Source: an uncultured Saprospirales bacterium (GTDB taxonomy: Bacteria > Bacteroidota > Bacteroidia > Chitinophagales > Saprospiraceae). From it: 37,495 nt of DNA. The stretch lies in assembly GCA_937864265.1 (NCBI GenBank), contig CALMIR010000109.1, forward strand, positions 1-37,495, given 5' to 3'. The position numbers were made by a program, and so were the translations under genes. Below are positions 1-8,109 of this stretch, piece by piece. The stretch's first letter is position 1; each line of letters begins with the position of its first letter. The notes beneath the pieces are model-generated. The model was given only the letters and a program-made list of their open reading frames with translations, did no database searches and had not been told where the DNA came from.

Positions 1-8
1 TGTGCTCC

Positions 9-1748
9 CTAAGGTACGCATTTTATTACTTTTGCGACATTTTGAATTGCACCCGATCCAATCGGGGTTCCAATATTAGTTGGTTCCAAAAATAATAAAG
101 GTGGATCAAAATTGAAATCTACAAACAAACAGACTTGTGACAAAAGACAGCTTTGTCCGTCACTCGTAATATCAGTAAAAGCAATTCCTCCATTACTAGA
201 GGAGACAGAAGAAGAAAATGGAATTTGGCTATCACCACAATGAGCCGCTAAAAAACATTCATTGGTTCCAGGAACTGGAGGCGCTGCTTCTATTCTTATA
301 GGTTCATATTTAGTGTCTACTACCGTTTCACCGCAAAATACATCAATGATGCATGCAGAAGGCTTGAAAAGAGTACCATCAAAAAGCCCATAAAAATTAG
401 TTATTTCTTCATGTGTTGTGATACTATTCTGTATCTCATAGCATTCTACAATATCATCACTGTTAGGACTAGTCATTGTCACACAATAAGTGCCTGCCGA
501 CAAATTATTAATGGCGGGGCCTGAACTTCCATTACTCCAAGTGAATACAACACCGGAAGAGACATTAGTGGCTTCGACTACTATCCTGCCTATCAAATAA
601 CCTTCACACGTGTGCTTAATGGTCACTAGATTAATTTCTGCAGAAATTAATGGTACTTCAAAACAGTCACTAACCATATTGTCGCACAAATCAGTTAAAG
701 TAACGCAGTATTGACCACTAGCTAAGCCAGTAAGCGAGTTGGCCATACCCGACAATGGGCCACCATTAGGCCCTGTCCATTGATATTCAAAAGGAGGCGT
801 TCCTCCTTCAAAAGCAACTAGAATAGACCCATCTTCGAATCCTCCTTTAGTATCTGGATCAATTGCTGCAATAAAATTAGCAATACCTCCTTGTGAGGCA
901 ATTTCATCAACAGTAAAACAGGCCGTATTTGAACAAGATGTAGTAGAATTTGTAACTGTTACACAATACTCTCCGACTGCCAAATTCGAAATTTCATCTG
1001 AGGTGGAACCATTGCTCCACAAATAAGTAATTTCACCAGGTGTATTTGTAATTCCAATAACGTCCAACTCACCATTAGATGCGTTCTCGCATGTGTTTTG
1101 AAGGAAAGAAAGAAAAACCTGTGGAAGATCATCTATAAGCTCGACCTCAAACTCAGCCATACACATGTTAGCATCCGTAACTATTAATGTATAATCACCT
1201 GCGGATAAATTCAGCCAAGCCCAGCCAAAATTATGCTTGGGTACGATATCCCCATTAGCGTTATAAAGCACCAATTCGTAGGGGTCTGTCCCTCCTGCAG
1301 GGCCGCCAAACTGAAAATAAATGCGCCCATTATTCAAATTACAGGCGGAAGGATGGGTTATTGCCTGTTCAAGGCCTTCCAATATGATTTGTTCATTACA
1401 AACTATATAATCTACCTGCACACAAAGCGTCGCCACACCACATAGAGCGTCTTTCACTGTGACACAATATTCTCCAGGCATCAAATTGGAAATGTCCTCA
1501 GTGGAAGCGATAAACCCTCCTGGGCCAGACCAGGAAAATTCAAAAGGGGCGAAACCTCCATTAACCTGTAAATCAATAGCACCATCAGTGCCTGTTTCAT
1601 TACTTGCCATAGTAACATTTGCGACTAAATCATCATCCAATATGGTTTGGAAAAATAGATCATTGCAAATAAACAAGGACAGCATACTTAAGGATACATT
1701 ATACATGAATGATTTCATGGCAGCTTCTTTTTTTAATTGTTCATCCAT
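9..1748 (-). CDS. SprB-repeat surface protein, possibly 5'-truncated
   Basis: 579 residues. About five SprB/PKD-like repeats are visible, at roughly residues 39-110, 114-205, 207-285, 290-370 and 373-443. Each ends in a version of 'GEYCVTV', and several carry W-[ST]-[NG]-G cores. This repeat type occurs in Bacteroidota adhesins and gliding-surface proteins of the SprB kind. The last 135 residues are Cys-containing and unrecognised; no T9SS sorting domain is visible. The start used is ATG 1748; a second ATG at 1718 begins a more hydrophobic segment. Neither gives a clean signal peptide, and residues 20-40 read like the join between two repeats ('CNDLFFQTI'), so the gene may have lost its 5' part. 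It lies 20 bp after an upstream gene on the same strand and may be co-transcribed. The repeat family is clear; an intact function is not. Confidence -1.
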   Translation of the reverse strand: MDEQLKKEAAMKSFMYNVSLSMLSLFICNDLFFQTILDDDLVANVTMASNETGTDGAIDLQVNGGFAPFEFSWSGPGGFIASTEDISNLMPGEYCVTVKDALCGVATLCVQVDYIVCNEQIILEGLEQAITHPSACNLNNGRIYFQFGGPAGGTDPYELVLYNANGDIVPKHNFGWAWLNLSAGDYTLIVTDANMCMAEFEVELIDDLPQVFLSFLQNTCENASNGELDVIGITNTPGEITYLWSNGSTSDEISNLAVGEYCVTVTNSTTSCSNTACFTVDEIASQGGIANFIAAIDPDTKGGFEDGSILVAFEGGTPPFEYQWTGPNGGPLSGMANSLTGLASGQYCVTLTDLCDNMVSDCFEVPLISAEINLVTIKHTCEGYLIGRIVVEATNVSSGVVFTWSNGSSGPAINNLSAGTYCVTMTSPNSDDIVECYEIQNSITTHEEITNFYGLFDGTLFKPSACIIDVFCGETVVDTKYEPIRIEAAPPVPGTNECFLAAHCGDSQIPFSSSVSSSNGGIAFTDITSDGQSCLLSQVCLFVDFNFDPPLLFLEPTNIGTPIGSGAIQNVAKVIKCVP

Positions 1749-1768
1749 AAACTTTGCCCTGCTTGGGG

Positions 1769-2335
1769 TTAATACCTCTTACCAGGTTCTCCGCACACGC
1801 CTTTAGTATCTATCCATAACAATCCACAGACGTGGATTTTTCCATTCATATATGGACACCCGTTTTCATCTAAATAGAAGTCAAACGTCTCCACCGTTTC
1901 TCCTGAGCGGCGCTTTCCCAATACAGTCATGGCATTCTTTAACTCATAGTAATGGATATTAGAAACAGGCCTGTTTGGGTCGTATGCTGATTGGTATTGA
2001 TCGAAAAAAAGATGGGTGATTCCCCGTACCCAATTACCTTGTTGATCTCTTTCTGTGTAAGTAAACATCGTTCCCACTGTTGGAGAAAAGGTAAGATAAC
2101 TAAACTTAAAGGTATCGATAAAATCAAAGCCGAGTAACTCTGTTCGACGATCATTAACTAATCCAGCTATCGTGTCCAAAACTTGTCCATTTGAGTCACA
2201 TAATAATAGCATTAGATGCCTGGCCTTAGGATTGTGTTTATCTAGTGCTATTTTCAACCCGATAGAGTCGTTTTGTTGTCCGAATAAAGCTATGGAAGCC
2301 AAGGAAAAAAAATACATGCACAATACCTTTTTCAT
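1769..2335 (-). CDS. Exported hypothetical protein
   Basis: 188 residues with a standard signal peptide at residues 1-19 (MKKVLCMYFF... ending 'ALFGQ'), so it should be exported to the periplasm or cell surface. The mature part has alternating hydrophobic strands and two Cys near the C-terminus ('HVCGLLWI' and 'GVCGEPG') that could form a disulfide. I do not recognise a family. It sits between two other minus-strand exported proteins, 56 bp after the transglutaminase-like gene and 20 bp before the SprB-repeat gene. A three-gene surface or secretion cluster is possible but rests on order and spacing only. The ATG at 2335 is chosen because it directly begins the signal peptide. Confidence -1.
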   Translation of the reverse strand: MKKVLCMYFFSLASIALFGQQNDSIGLKIALDKHNPKARHLMLLLCDSNGQVLDTIAGLVNDRRTELLGFDFIDTFKFSYLTFSPTVGTMFTYTERDQQGNWVRGITHLFFDQYQSAYDPNRPVSNIHYYELKNAMTVLGKRRSGETVETFDFYLDENGCPYMNGKIHVCGLLWIDTKGVCGEPGKRY

Positions 2336-2391
2336 ATTTGTGTACTTTGCAAAGGTTTAATAAATAACGTTCAGAGGTCTTTTACGCATAA

Positions 2392-3885
2392 TTAAGGACT
2401 TAGAATTACTTCTTGGACATTAGCCCCATCTAATGTATGCCCAGCCCACATAACATTATAATACATATTCATACCATTCTCTATTCTCTGGTAGATTATC
2501 ACTCCTCCTAATCCCTCTATGGCATCAGAAGTCCATTGTTGAGCCGTTCCTTTAATTGGAGATCCATAAGAGGGGTCAAAATACTTACCACCATACTTAA
2601 CGACGGCATGATTGTTAAATGCAGAACGAGGATCAGGATTACCTTGACCGGGAAGCCCTATATCATCGACTCTAAACAATTCATTTCCATTACTCAACGT
2701 AAGGCTCGTTGAAGGCAAAACTTCTTCACATTCCAGGCATTGAAAATCAGGAAAATAGAGATTATTATACCCATTGGTGGTTTGAATTTTCCAATTTTTT
2801 ACAAAAAAATAGGTATCAGAATACATAAAATAACTTACTAAATTAGCATCATTTTGAAAAAACGACTGAACAGTTGGGGCAAATTCTACCAAAGAAGAGG
2901 GCGGAAAAATGCCATAGTTCCAAGTTACTATACTGAGTTCACTCCCCGAAATGCCTTGCACCTGAATGAGCGCATTAAACAAATCCGCCCATGCACCACA
3001 TGTGGCATCTTCATAGGCCAGCAAGGCCCCTGCAGTAAAACAACTTCCGTCTCCAAAATATTGCTGCGGAATATTATTACCCCAGTATTCCATACAATGC
3101 AAACTATTAAACCGTTGCACACAGCGGTCTAAAAAATCATCATATATCTTTTTAACAACTTGTGACGGGCTACTGACTCCATGAGCATTTTTACATCCTA
3201 TGTATAATAAAGAGTGATAGATTTCTCCAAACAAAGATGGAATATTCCGGGTAACATATACGGGATTATTACTTTGTCCAATGATCCTGCCAGTGCTGTT
3301 TGCATTATCAGACATATACCATGTAATAGTAAAATTTTCGTAATGCTGAACTGTATTATTAGGAAAAGGAGCATTAAACGAACTAGGCGGATAATCAATG
3401 ATACCTTGTTGGTTGATAGTCAATAGTAGGTTAGGCAGTTGATACAATACTATTCCATTTGAGGAACATACTCCTTTTATATAAAAAGATCCTGAACAAT
3501 CAGCAGTTTTAAAAATAGCACTTACTCTTCCTATGCTACCACTAACATAAGCAGCCGGTCTAATAATTGGTTGATCGCCACCCTCATAAGTTACCGTTTG
3601 GTCAATACCGGAAATGACGTTAGCAGGTTGGATCACAGGGGACCCCTGTAGATTTGGGAGAGGGTCTTCAAAGATAAGAATCCAGTTTTCTTCGCCAGCT
3701 TCAGGAGCGTGAAAGCTGACTTCATTAAGTTGGATATTGTAATTGAAGTTTTGAGAAAATACTTTAGGAACAAAAAGAGAAGAAAAGAAAAATATCGCTA
3801 GGATAAACCTAAATTGGTAATTGGTAATTGGTACATACTTATATGTTTTGTCAAACAAAAATAATGCATTGCTTTCAAAAAGCAA
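2392..3885 (-). CDS. Exported transglutaminase-like protein
   Basis: 497 residues. The N-terminal third is beta-rich with no recognised domain. Residues 280-445 carry the order of a papain-like transglutaminase core: a Cys at 296 in 'DATCGAWADLF' at the head of a helix, a His at 426 in 'FNNHAVVKYGGKYF', and an Asp at 437 in 'FDPSYG'. Transglutaminase-like proteins usually act as thiol proteases or amidases on peptides or peptidoglycan; the substrate here is unknown. A hydrophobic signal segment lies at residues 27-44, unusually far from the start. The first codon is TTG at 3885; an in-frame TTG at residue 10 is an alternative, and no ATG fits. The stretch before the signal segment contains a 7-bp tandem repeat (3814-3833), so the 5' end may have been altered. 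Catalytic assignment is by motif order only. Confidence -1.
   Translation of the reverse strand: MLFESNALFLFDKTYKYVPITNYQFRFILAIFFFSSLFVPKVFSQNFNYNIQLNEVSFHAPEAGEENWILIFEDPLPNLQGSPVIQPANVISGIDQTVTYEGGDQPIIRPAAYVSGSIGRVSAIFKTADCSGSFYIKGVCSSNGIVLYQLPNLLLTINQQGIIDYPPSSFNAPFPNNTVQHYENFTITWYMSDNANSTGRIIGQSNNPVYVTRNIPSLFGEIYHSLLYIGCKNAHGVSSPSQVVKKIYDDFLDRCVQRFNSLHCMEYWGNNIPQQYFGDGSCFTAGALLAYEDATCGAWADLFNALIQVQGISGSELSIVTWNYGIFPPSSLVEFAPTVQSFFQNDANLVSYFMYSDTYFFVKNWKIQTTNGYNNLYFPDFQCLECEEVLPSTSLTLSNGNELFRVDDIGLPGQGNPDPRSAFNNHAVVKYGGKYFDPSYGSPIKGTAQQWTSDAIEGLGGVIIYQRIENGMNMYYNVMWAGHTLDGANVQEVILSP
3814..3833. repeat. Heptamer tandem repeat TTGGTAA x2.9
   Basis: Three back-to-back copies of TTGGTAA, the third lacking its last base. 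They fall in the N-terminal coding region of the transglutaminase-like gene. Because 7 is not a multiple of 3, a copy-number change would shift the frame. Heptanucleotide tandem repeats (STRR type) are known between genes in cyanobacteria and some other bacteria. Confidence -1.
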
Positions 3886-4037
3886 AATTAAAAACCTGTT
3901 TTTTTAAAATACCAGATAAAGATGTAAAAACAAGTGTTTAAACGCTTGCGGAATGCCTCTCTCAAAATGGATCATCCCTATGTATGCCCCAAGCGGAAAG
4001 GCCGTTAAATCCAAGCCATTTCCTGTTGTGTGCCGTT

Positions 4038-4171
4038 TTATATTCCATTGATTTCATCCTCCGTCAAGCCTGTATATTTAATTATTTTACGGATGGGCTT
4101 TCCGTCATTTTTCATTGCTCTTGCTACATCGATCTTTACTTTTTTTTAGAATGAGCCAATTTCCCCTTTTC
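4038..4171 (-). pseudogene. C-terminal remnant of PD-(D/E)XK nuclease family transposase
   Basis: The minus strand from 4142 to 4038 reads KVKIDVARAMKNDGK, then PIRKIIKYTGLTEDEINGI and a stop. This is the hallmark tail of Rpn/PD-(D/E)XK 'transposase' proteins: a helix with ARxMK-x-G, then a short helix-turn-helix with I-x-x-[IY]TGL[TS]-x-[ED]E-I. An in-frame stop lies just upstream, but one base shift within the run of eight T/A (4140-4147) joins it to 'EKGKLAHSKK', which also suits the family. No more of the gene remains, so this is a relic. The same family appears as an apparently intact 5' end at 37378. Confidence -1.
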
Positions 4172-4207
4172 ACGCTTTCAAAAAATGGAAACACGCCCAT
4201 GCTCGAC

Positions 4208-4262
4208 TTAACCTTAATTAACCTTCATTAACCTCCCTTATGTTTGGAAGCCCTTAGCTTTG
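4208..4262 (+). promoter_or_regulatory. Promoter with three phased TTAACCT boxes
   Basis: TTAACCT occurs at 4208-4214, 4218-4224 and 4228-4234, exactly 10 bp apart (one helical turn). A Bacteroidota -7 box, TAGCTTTG, follows at 4255-4262. The boxes end 20 bp upstream of it, which is where the -33 element would sit, and no good TTTG -33 is present. This layout suits an activator of the OmpR/PhoB winged-helix type binding tandem direct repeats. The transcript would start about 15 bases before the ATG of the GLPGLI gene. Confidence -1.
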
Positions 4263-4282
4263 TGGTAACAAAAAAAGTAACC

Positions 4283-5038
4283 ATGAAGCAAGTATTTTTA
4301 TTTCTCCTGGGCTGTATGCCCGCATTCCTTATCGCACAGACCAACGCCGGCCAGGTGACCTATCAGGAAACAGTGAAGCTAAACATCGAATTGCCGGAAG
4401 AGCACAAGGGCATGATACAAGGACTGCCTAGCTCCCAGTCTTTTTCCAAAACGCTCTATTTCAACGAAACAGAGTCGCTCTATAAAGATACCCCCGAAAA
4501 AGAAACGGAGGGCGACATTACCATTAGCCAGGAAAGCGATGGGATGAACTTCAAGATGGTGATGAAACGCCCAGAAGAAAGTTTTTACACCAATAGTGTG
4601 GAGGCGCGTACCGTTTTTGCCCGGGAATTCTTTGGCCGTGATTTCCTGATCGTCGGCGCCCTACCCGAATACGCCTGGAAATTGACCAGCCAACAGAAGA
4701 CCATATTAGGCTATGTTTGCCAAAAAGCCACTTTTCAGGATTCTACGCGCCTAGTGGAAGCTTGGTTTACCATACAAATCCCCCTGAGCTTCGGCCCTGA
4801 TGCATTTAACCAATTGCCGGGTTTGGTGCTGGAAGTCAACATCAACAACGGTGAAAGAACCATCCTGGCGCAGGAAATAGTGTTGGGTGAGTTGGAAAAA
4901 GGCACAATTGAGGTACCCAAAAAAGGGAAAACAGTCACCCAAGCAGAGTTTGATCTGATCGAGGCCGAAAAGATGAAGGAACTGGAGCAGGAAATGGGCG
5001 GCCAAGGCGGCGGTATGCGGATGATTATTAGAAATTGA
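4283..5038 (+). CDS. GLPGLI family protein
   Basis: 251 residues from the ATG at 4283, chosen because it opens the signal peptide (MKQVFLFLLGCMPAFLIAQ); an upstream in-frame TTG at 4244 lies across the promoter and is rejected. The family signature appears as 'FNQLPGLVLEVNI' about two thirds along, preceded by 'YVCQKATF' and an 'AWFT' motif, all typical of GLPGLI proteins (TIGR01200). The C-terminus is rich in Glu, Lys and Gly. Function is unknown; members are exported and often encoded beside an outer-membrane beta-barrel protein, as here (the next gene starts 175 bp downstream). A role in envelope sensing or transport is inference from that pairing. The phased-box promoter implies control by a two-component response regulator. 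Confidence -1.
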   Translation: MKQVFLFLLGCMPAFLIAQTNAGQVTYQETVKLNIELPEEHKGMIQGLPSSQSFSKTLYFNETESLYKDTPEKETEGDITISQESDGMNFKMVMKRPEESFYTNSVEARTVFAREFFGRDFLIVGALPEYAWKLTSQQKTILGYVCQKATFQDSTRLVEAWFTIQIPLSFGPDAFNQLPGLVLEVNINNGERTILAQEIVLGELEKGTIEVPKKGKTVTQAEFDLIEAEKMKELEQEMGGQGGGMRMIIRN

Positions 5039-5084
5039 GTGAGGGCTAGAGTGGGTGTGAGCATGTGTGTTAGGGTGAGTACTC

Positions 5085-5102
5085 AACACTAAGAACACTA
5101 AG
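5085..5102. repeat. 9-bp tandem repeat AACACTAAG x2
   Basis: Two perfect adjacent copies in the gap between the GLPGLI gene and the beta-barrel gene. The surrounding sequence (5039-5130) is a low-complexity mix of GAGTG/GTGAG words. It codes for nothing I can recognise. Confidence -1.
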
Positions 5103-5213
5103 GGAGTAAGAAGAAATTGAGGGTGAGTGAGAGTGGCTAAGCTTGGCCAAAAAGCCTAGCTTCAAGCCCCGCCCTCAAAATCCCCCAGCATTTTCAAAAA
5201 AGAGAACTAAAAA

Positions 5214-8015
5214 ATGAGCCATTTAAGAAATCACCCGATATTAATTTTATTGTTTCTGTTTTCCCTATCTCTTTCGGCTCAGAAAAACGGGATGCTGGAA
5301 GGGCATGTAGTGGATAGCTCCAACGCGGCGCTGCCTTTGGCCACCGTCAGTCTTTTGCAACAGCAGGACAGTGTGTTGGTGAGCTTTGGGATTACGGATG
5401 GGAGTGGCCGTTTTGTATTGCGCAACTTGGGTCACGGCGATTATTTATTGCAGGTATCGTATGTGGGCTATGCCCCGCACTACCAGACGCTGAGCTTGAC
5501 CAATGATCAGAATAAGCTGGATTTGGGCTTCATCGTTCTGGAGGCGGGCAGCAATTTATTGGATGCCGTAGAAATCGTTTCAGAACGCGACCCCATGCGC
5601 TTTAGTCGGGATACTGTCATTTACAACGCAGATGCTTTTAAAACCCAAGCGGGTGCTGTGGTGGAAGATTTGTTGAAACAGTTGCCGGGGCTGGAGGTCG
5701 AAGCAGATGGATCCATTCGCGCTCAGGGCGAAACGGTTCAAAATGTGCTGGTCAATGGGAAGGAATTTTTTGGCAATGATCCTTCGATTGCGACCAAGAA
5801 CTTGCCTGCCGACATCGTGGATAAGGTAGCTGTTTATGACAAAAAATCCGATCGGGCAGAATTTACAGGTATTGAAGATGGCCGCGACGAGAAAACCATT
5901 AACCTGAAATTGAAGAAAGACAAAGCCAGTGGCCAATTTGGCCGCGCCAACGCTGGCTATGGCACGGATGGCCGCTTTGAAGGCAAGGCCAACCTCAACC
6001 GCTTCACCGCCAATACCCAACTTTCACTCATCGGCATGGGCAACAATACCAATGATGCTGGATTCTCTTTTAACGACTACATGCGTTTCATGGGGGGCTT
6101 GCAAAATATGGGTTCTGCTGGCGGCAGCGGGCGTGGGGTACGCCTTTCTTTCGACCCTAATTCTCCCGCAGCCAGCCTCATGGGAAGGGGGAATAATAAC
6201 GGTATCAACACTACCTGGGCAACCGGGATAAACTTGAATCAGGAATTTGGTAGCAAGACCCAATTGAACGGCAGCTATTTTTACAACCGCATCCAAAATG
6301 ACCTAGAGCGCAACATCGATCGGGAAAATATTTTGGAGGAGGATGCTTTTAGGAGCACCGAAATGGAAAACCGATTGAGTCGCAATAAGAATCATCGATT
6401 GAATCTGAGCCTGCGCCACGAAATAGATTCATCCCAGTATCTGATGCTGCGCGCTAATGCAGGCATCAACGATGCCCTGTTGCAAAGCATGGCTTGGAAC
6501 AATACCTTTGGCACTAACGACACGCTGCAAAATGAAAGCCAGCGCGATTATTTGTCAACCGGCGATAATTGGGAAATGAGTCACCGCTTGAGCTACCATA
6601 AGCGTTTTGGCAAAGCTGGGCGCGCTTTGTTTGCGGAAGCTACCTTGGGGAAAAACAACAATCAGCAGTATGCCAACATCAACTCCCTCAACCGCTTTTA
6701 TGCCGATAACATGGCTCCTTTTTCCGATACCTTGGAACAACAACAAGACTACCTTGACTTGGCAGCCGCTTACAGCGCTACTATTTCTTATACCGAGCCT
6801 GTCGGAAAAGGGCGCTACCTGGAGCTGTTGCTGACCCGGCAAAATTTTCAGAACGATACGGAAAAAGATTTTTTTGATCGCGAAAAAAGCGAGCTGATCC
6901 TGAATGAAAATCTGAGCAACCGCTTTGATCGGACTTACCGCTACGATCGGGGCGAGTTGAATTTGTTGTTCAATGGGAAAAAATACAATTTGACACTGGG
7001 TACGGCCTTGCAACAGTCCACCTTGGTGGGTAAAAGTGATCAAGAGTTGCCCCTGAATCGGCAATTCACTCGTATTTTGCCCAGGCTTTTCTTAAACTAC
7101 GAGTTTGGCCTAAGCCGCAATTTTAATCTGGAATATGAAACCCGTTTGCAGGAGCCATCACTGGAACAATTGCAACCCGTGGTGGATAATTCCGACCCGT
7201 TGAATGTGTTTATCGGGAATCCCGATTTGAAGCCGGAGTATGTGCACAGCCTCAATGCCGGCTATTTCCTGTACGACCAATTTAGTTTTACCAGCTTTTT
7301 TGCCAACTTGGAGGGACAATACACCAAGGATCGGATCACCAATTCCAGTTTTATTGATTCGCTCTTCAGGCGCAGTATTTTACCCATCAATGTCGATCAA
7401 GAAGTCAGTTTGCGTGCTTATACGAGTTTTAGCACTCCGCTCCGTTTTATCAAATCCAGTATCCGAATAGGGCTGAGCAGCAATTGGAGCCAGGGTATTT
7501 TGTATGTCAATGAGTTGGCCAATACCACCCGTCGCCTGCGCCATTCACTGAATATTTCGCTGGAAAACCGAAAAAAAGACAAAATTGATGCCCGCATCGG
7601 CTGGCGATTTAACTATAATGAGACCACTTATTCTGTCAGCAAATCCCTCAATCAGGACTATAGCGATCAGCGTTATTTCGTAGAGGCCAGTATTACCCCT
7701 TCTGAAAAATGGTTTTTCCGGACACAAGTGGATTACACCTTGTTTTCAAAAGAAGCATTTGGAGATGAGCGCCAAATTGTTTTGTGGCAGGCAAGCATTG
7801 GACGCTATGTGTTCGCCAACAATCGCGGGCAAATTTCCTTGAAAGGATTTGATTTGTTGCAACAAAATACCGGAATCAACCGAAATACGCAACTCAATTA
7901 TGTGGAAGAAGAAAGGGTACTGGCGTTGGGGCGTTATTTCTTGCTGAGCTTTGGGTATTCCTTATCGGGCTTTGGCAAAGAAGCAGGCGGGATAGAAATA
8001 AAGATGATGGAATAA
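5214..8015 (+). CDS. Outer-membrane beta-barrel protein (TonB-receptor-like)
   Basis: 933 residues. Signal peptide at residues 1-22 ('LSLSLSAQ'). A carboxypeptidase-regulatory-like beta-sandwich follows at about 25-105 ('LEGHVVDSS', 'GYAPHYQTL'), then a plug-like domain at about 110-230 ('ILKQLPGLEV'-type motif seen as LLKQLPGLEVEADG, then 'NVLVNGKEFFGND'), then a long beta-barrel with a high share of aromatic and Asn residues. This is the 'outer membrane beta-barrel family' architecture (OMP_b-brl_3), related to TonB-dependent receptors. It has no recognisable TonB box and no known ligand. It is the usual neighbour of a GLPGLI gene and is probably transcribed with it. A strong hairpin lies just after the stop. 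Confidence -1.
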   Translation: MSHLRNHPILILLFLFSLSLSAQKNGMLEGHVVDSSNAALPLATVSLLQQQDSVLVSFGITDGSGRFVLRNLGHGDYLLQVSYVGYAPHYQTLSLTNDQNKLDLGFIVLEAGSNLLDAVEIVSERDPMRFSRDTVIYNADAFKTQAGAVVEDLLKQLPGLEVEADGSIRAQGETVQNVLVNGKEFFGNDPSIATKNLPADIVDKVAVYDKKSDRAEFTGIEDGRDEKTINLKLKKDKASGQFGRANAGYGTDGRFEGKANLNRFTANTQLSLIGMGNNTNDAGFSFNDYMRFMGGLQNMGSAGGSGRGVRLSFDPNSPAASLMGRGNNNGINTTWATGINLNQEFGSKTQLNGSYFYNRIQNDLERNIDRENILEEDAFRSTEMENRLSRNKNHRLNLSLRHEIDSSQYLMLRANAGINDALLQSMAWNNTFGTNDTLQNESQRDYLSTGDNWEMSHRLSYHKRFGKAGRALFAEATLGKNNNQQYANINSLNRFYADNMAPFSDTLEQQQDYLDLAAAYSATISYTEPVGKGRYLELLLTRQNFQNDTEKDFFDREKSELILNENLSNRFDRTYRYDRGELNLLFNGKKYNLTLGTALQQSTLVGKSDQELPLNRQFTRILPRLFLNYEFGLSRNFNLEYETRLQEPSLEQLQPVVDNSDPLNVFIGNPDLKPEYVHSLNAGYFLYDQFSFTSFFANLEGQYTKDRITNSSFIDSLFRRSILPINVDQEVSLRAYTSFSTPLRFIKSSIRIGLSSNWSQGILYVNELANTTRRLRHSLNISLENRKKDKIDARIGWRFNYNETTYSVSKSLNQDYSDQRYFVEASITPSEKWFFRTQVDYTLFSKEAFGDERQIVLWQASIGRYVFANNRGQISLKGFDLLQQNTGINRNTQLNYVEEERVLALGRYFLLSFGYSLSGFGKEAGGIEIKMME

Positions 8016-8019
8016 AAAA

Positions 8020-8060
8020 GCAGGCACTTCGAGCCGCCTTTTGAGCTTCGAAGTGCCTGC
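8020..8060 (-). terminator. Intrinsic terminator between convergent genes
   Basis: A perfect 13-bp stem, GCAGGCACTTCGA (8020-8032) with TCGAAGTGCCTGC (8048-8060). Read on the minus strand it is followed by TTTTTTATT, a good T-tract, so it mainly ends the SH3-like gene at 8110. On the plus strand the tail is only TATTTC, so it would be a weaker terminator for the beta-barrel gene. Confidence -1.
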
Positions 8061-8109
8061 TATTTCAAAGGATCGCGCAACAATAGCTGCTATTCGATCC
8101 CCAATACTT

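Larger units (their letters stand above)
3886..4282. other. Intergenic region: decayed gene plus promoter
   Basis: 397 bases between divergent genes. It holds a short remnant of a PD-(D/E)XK nuclease/transposase gene on the minus strand (4038-4171) and the promoter of the GLPGLI gene (4208-4262). The rest (3886-4037) shows no coding signal or strong structure. Confidence -1.
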
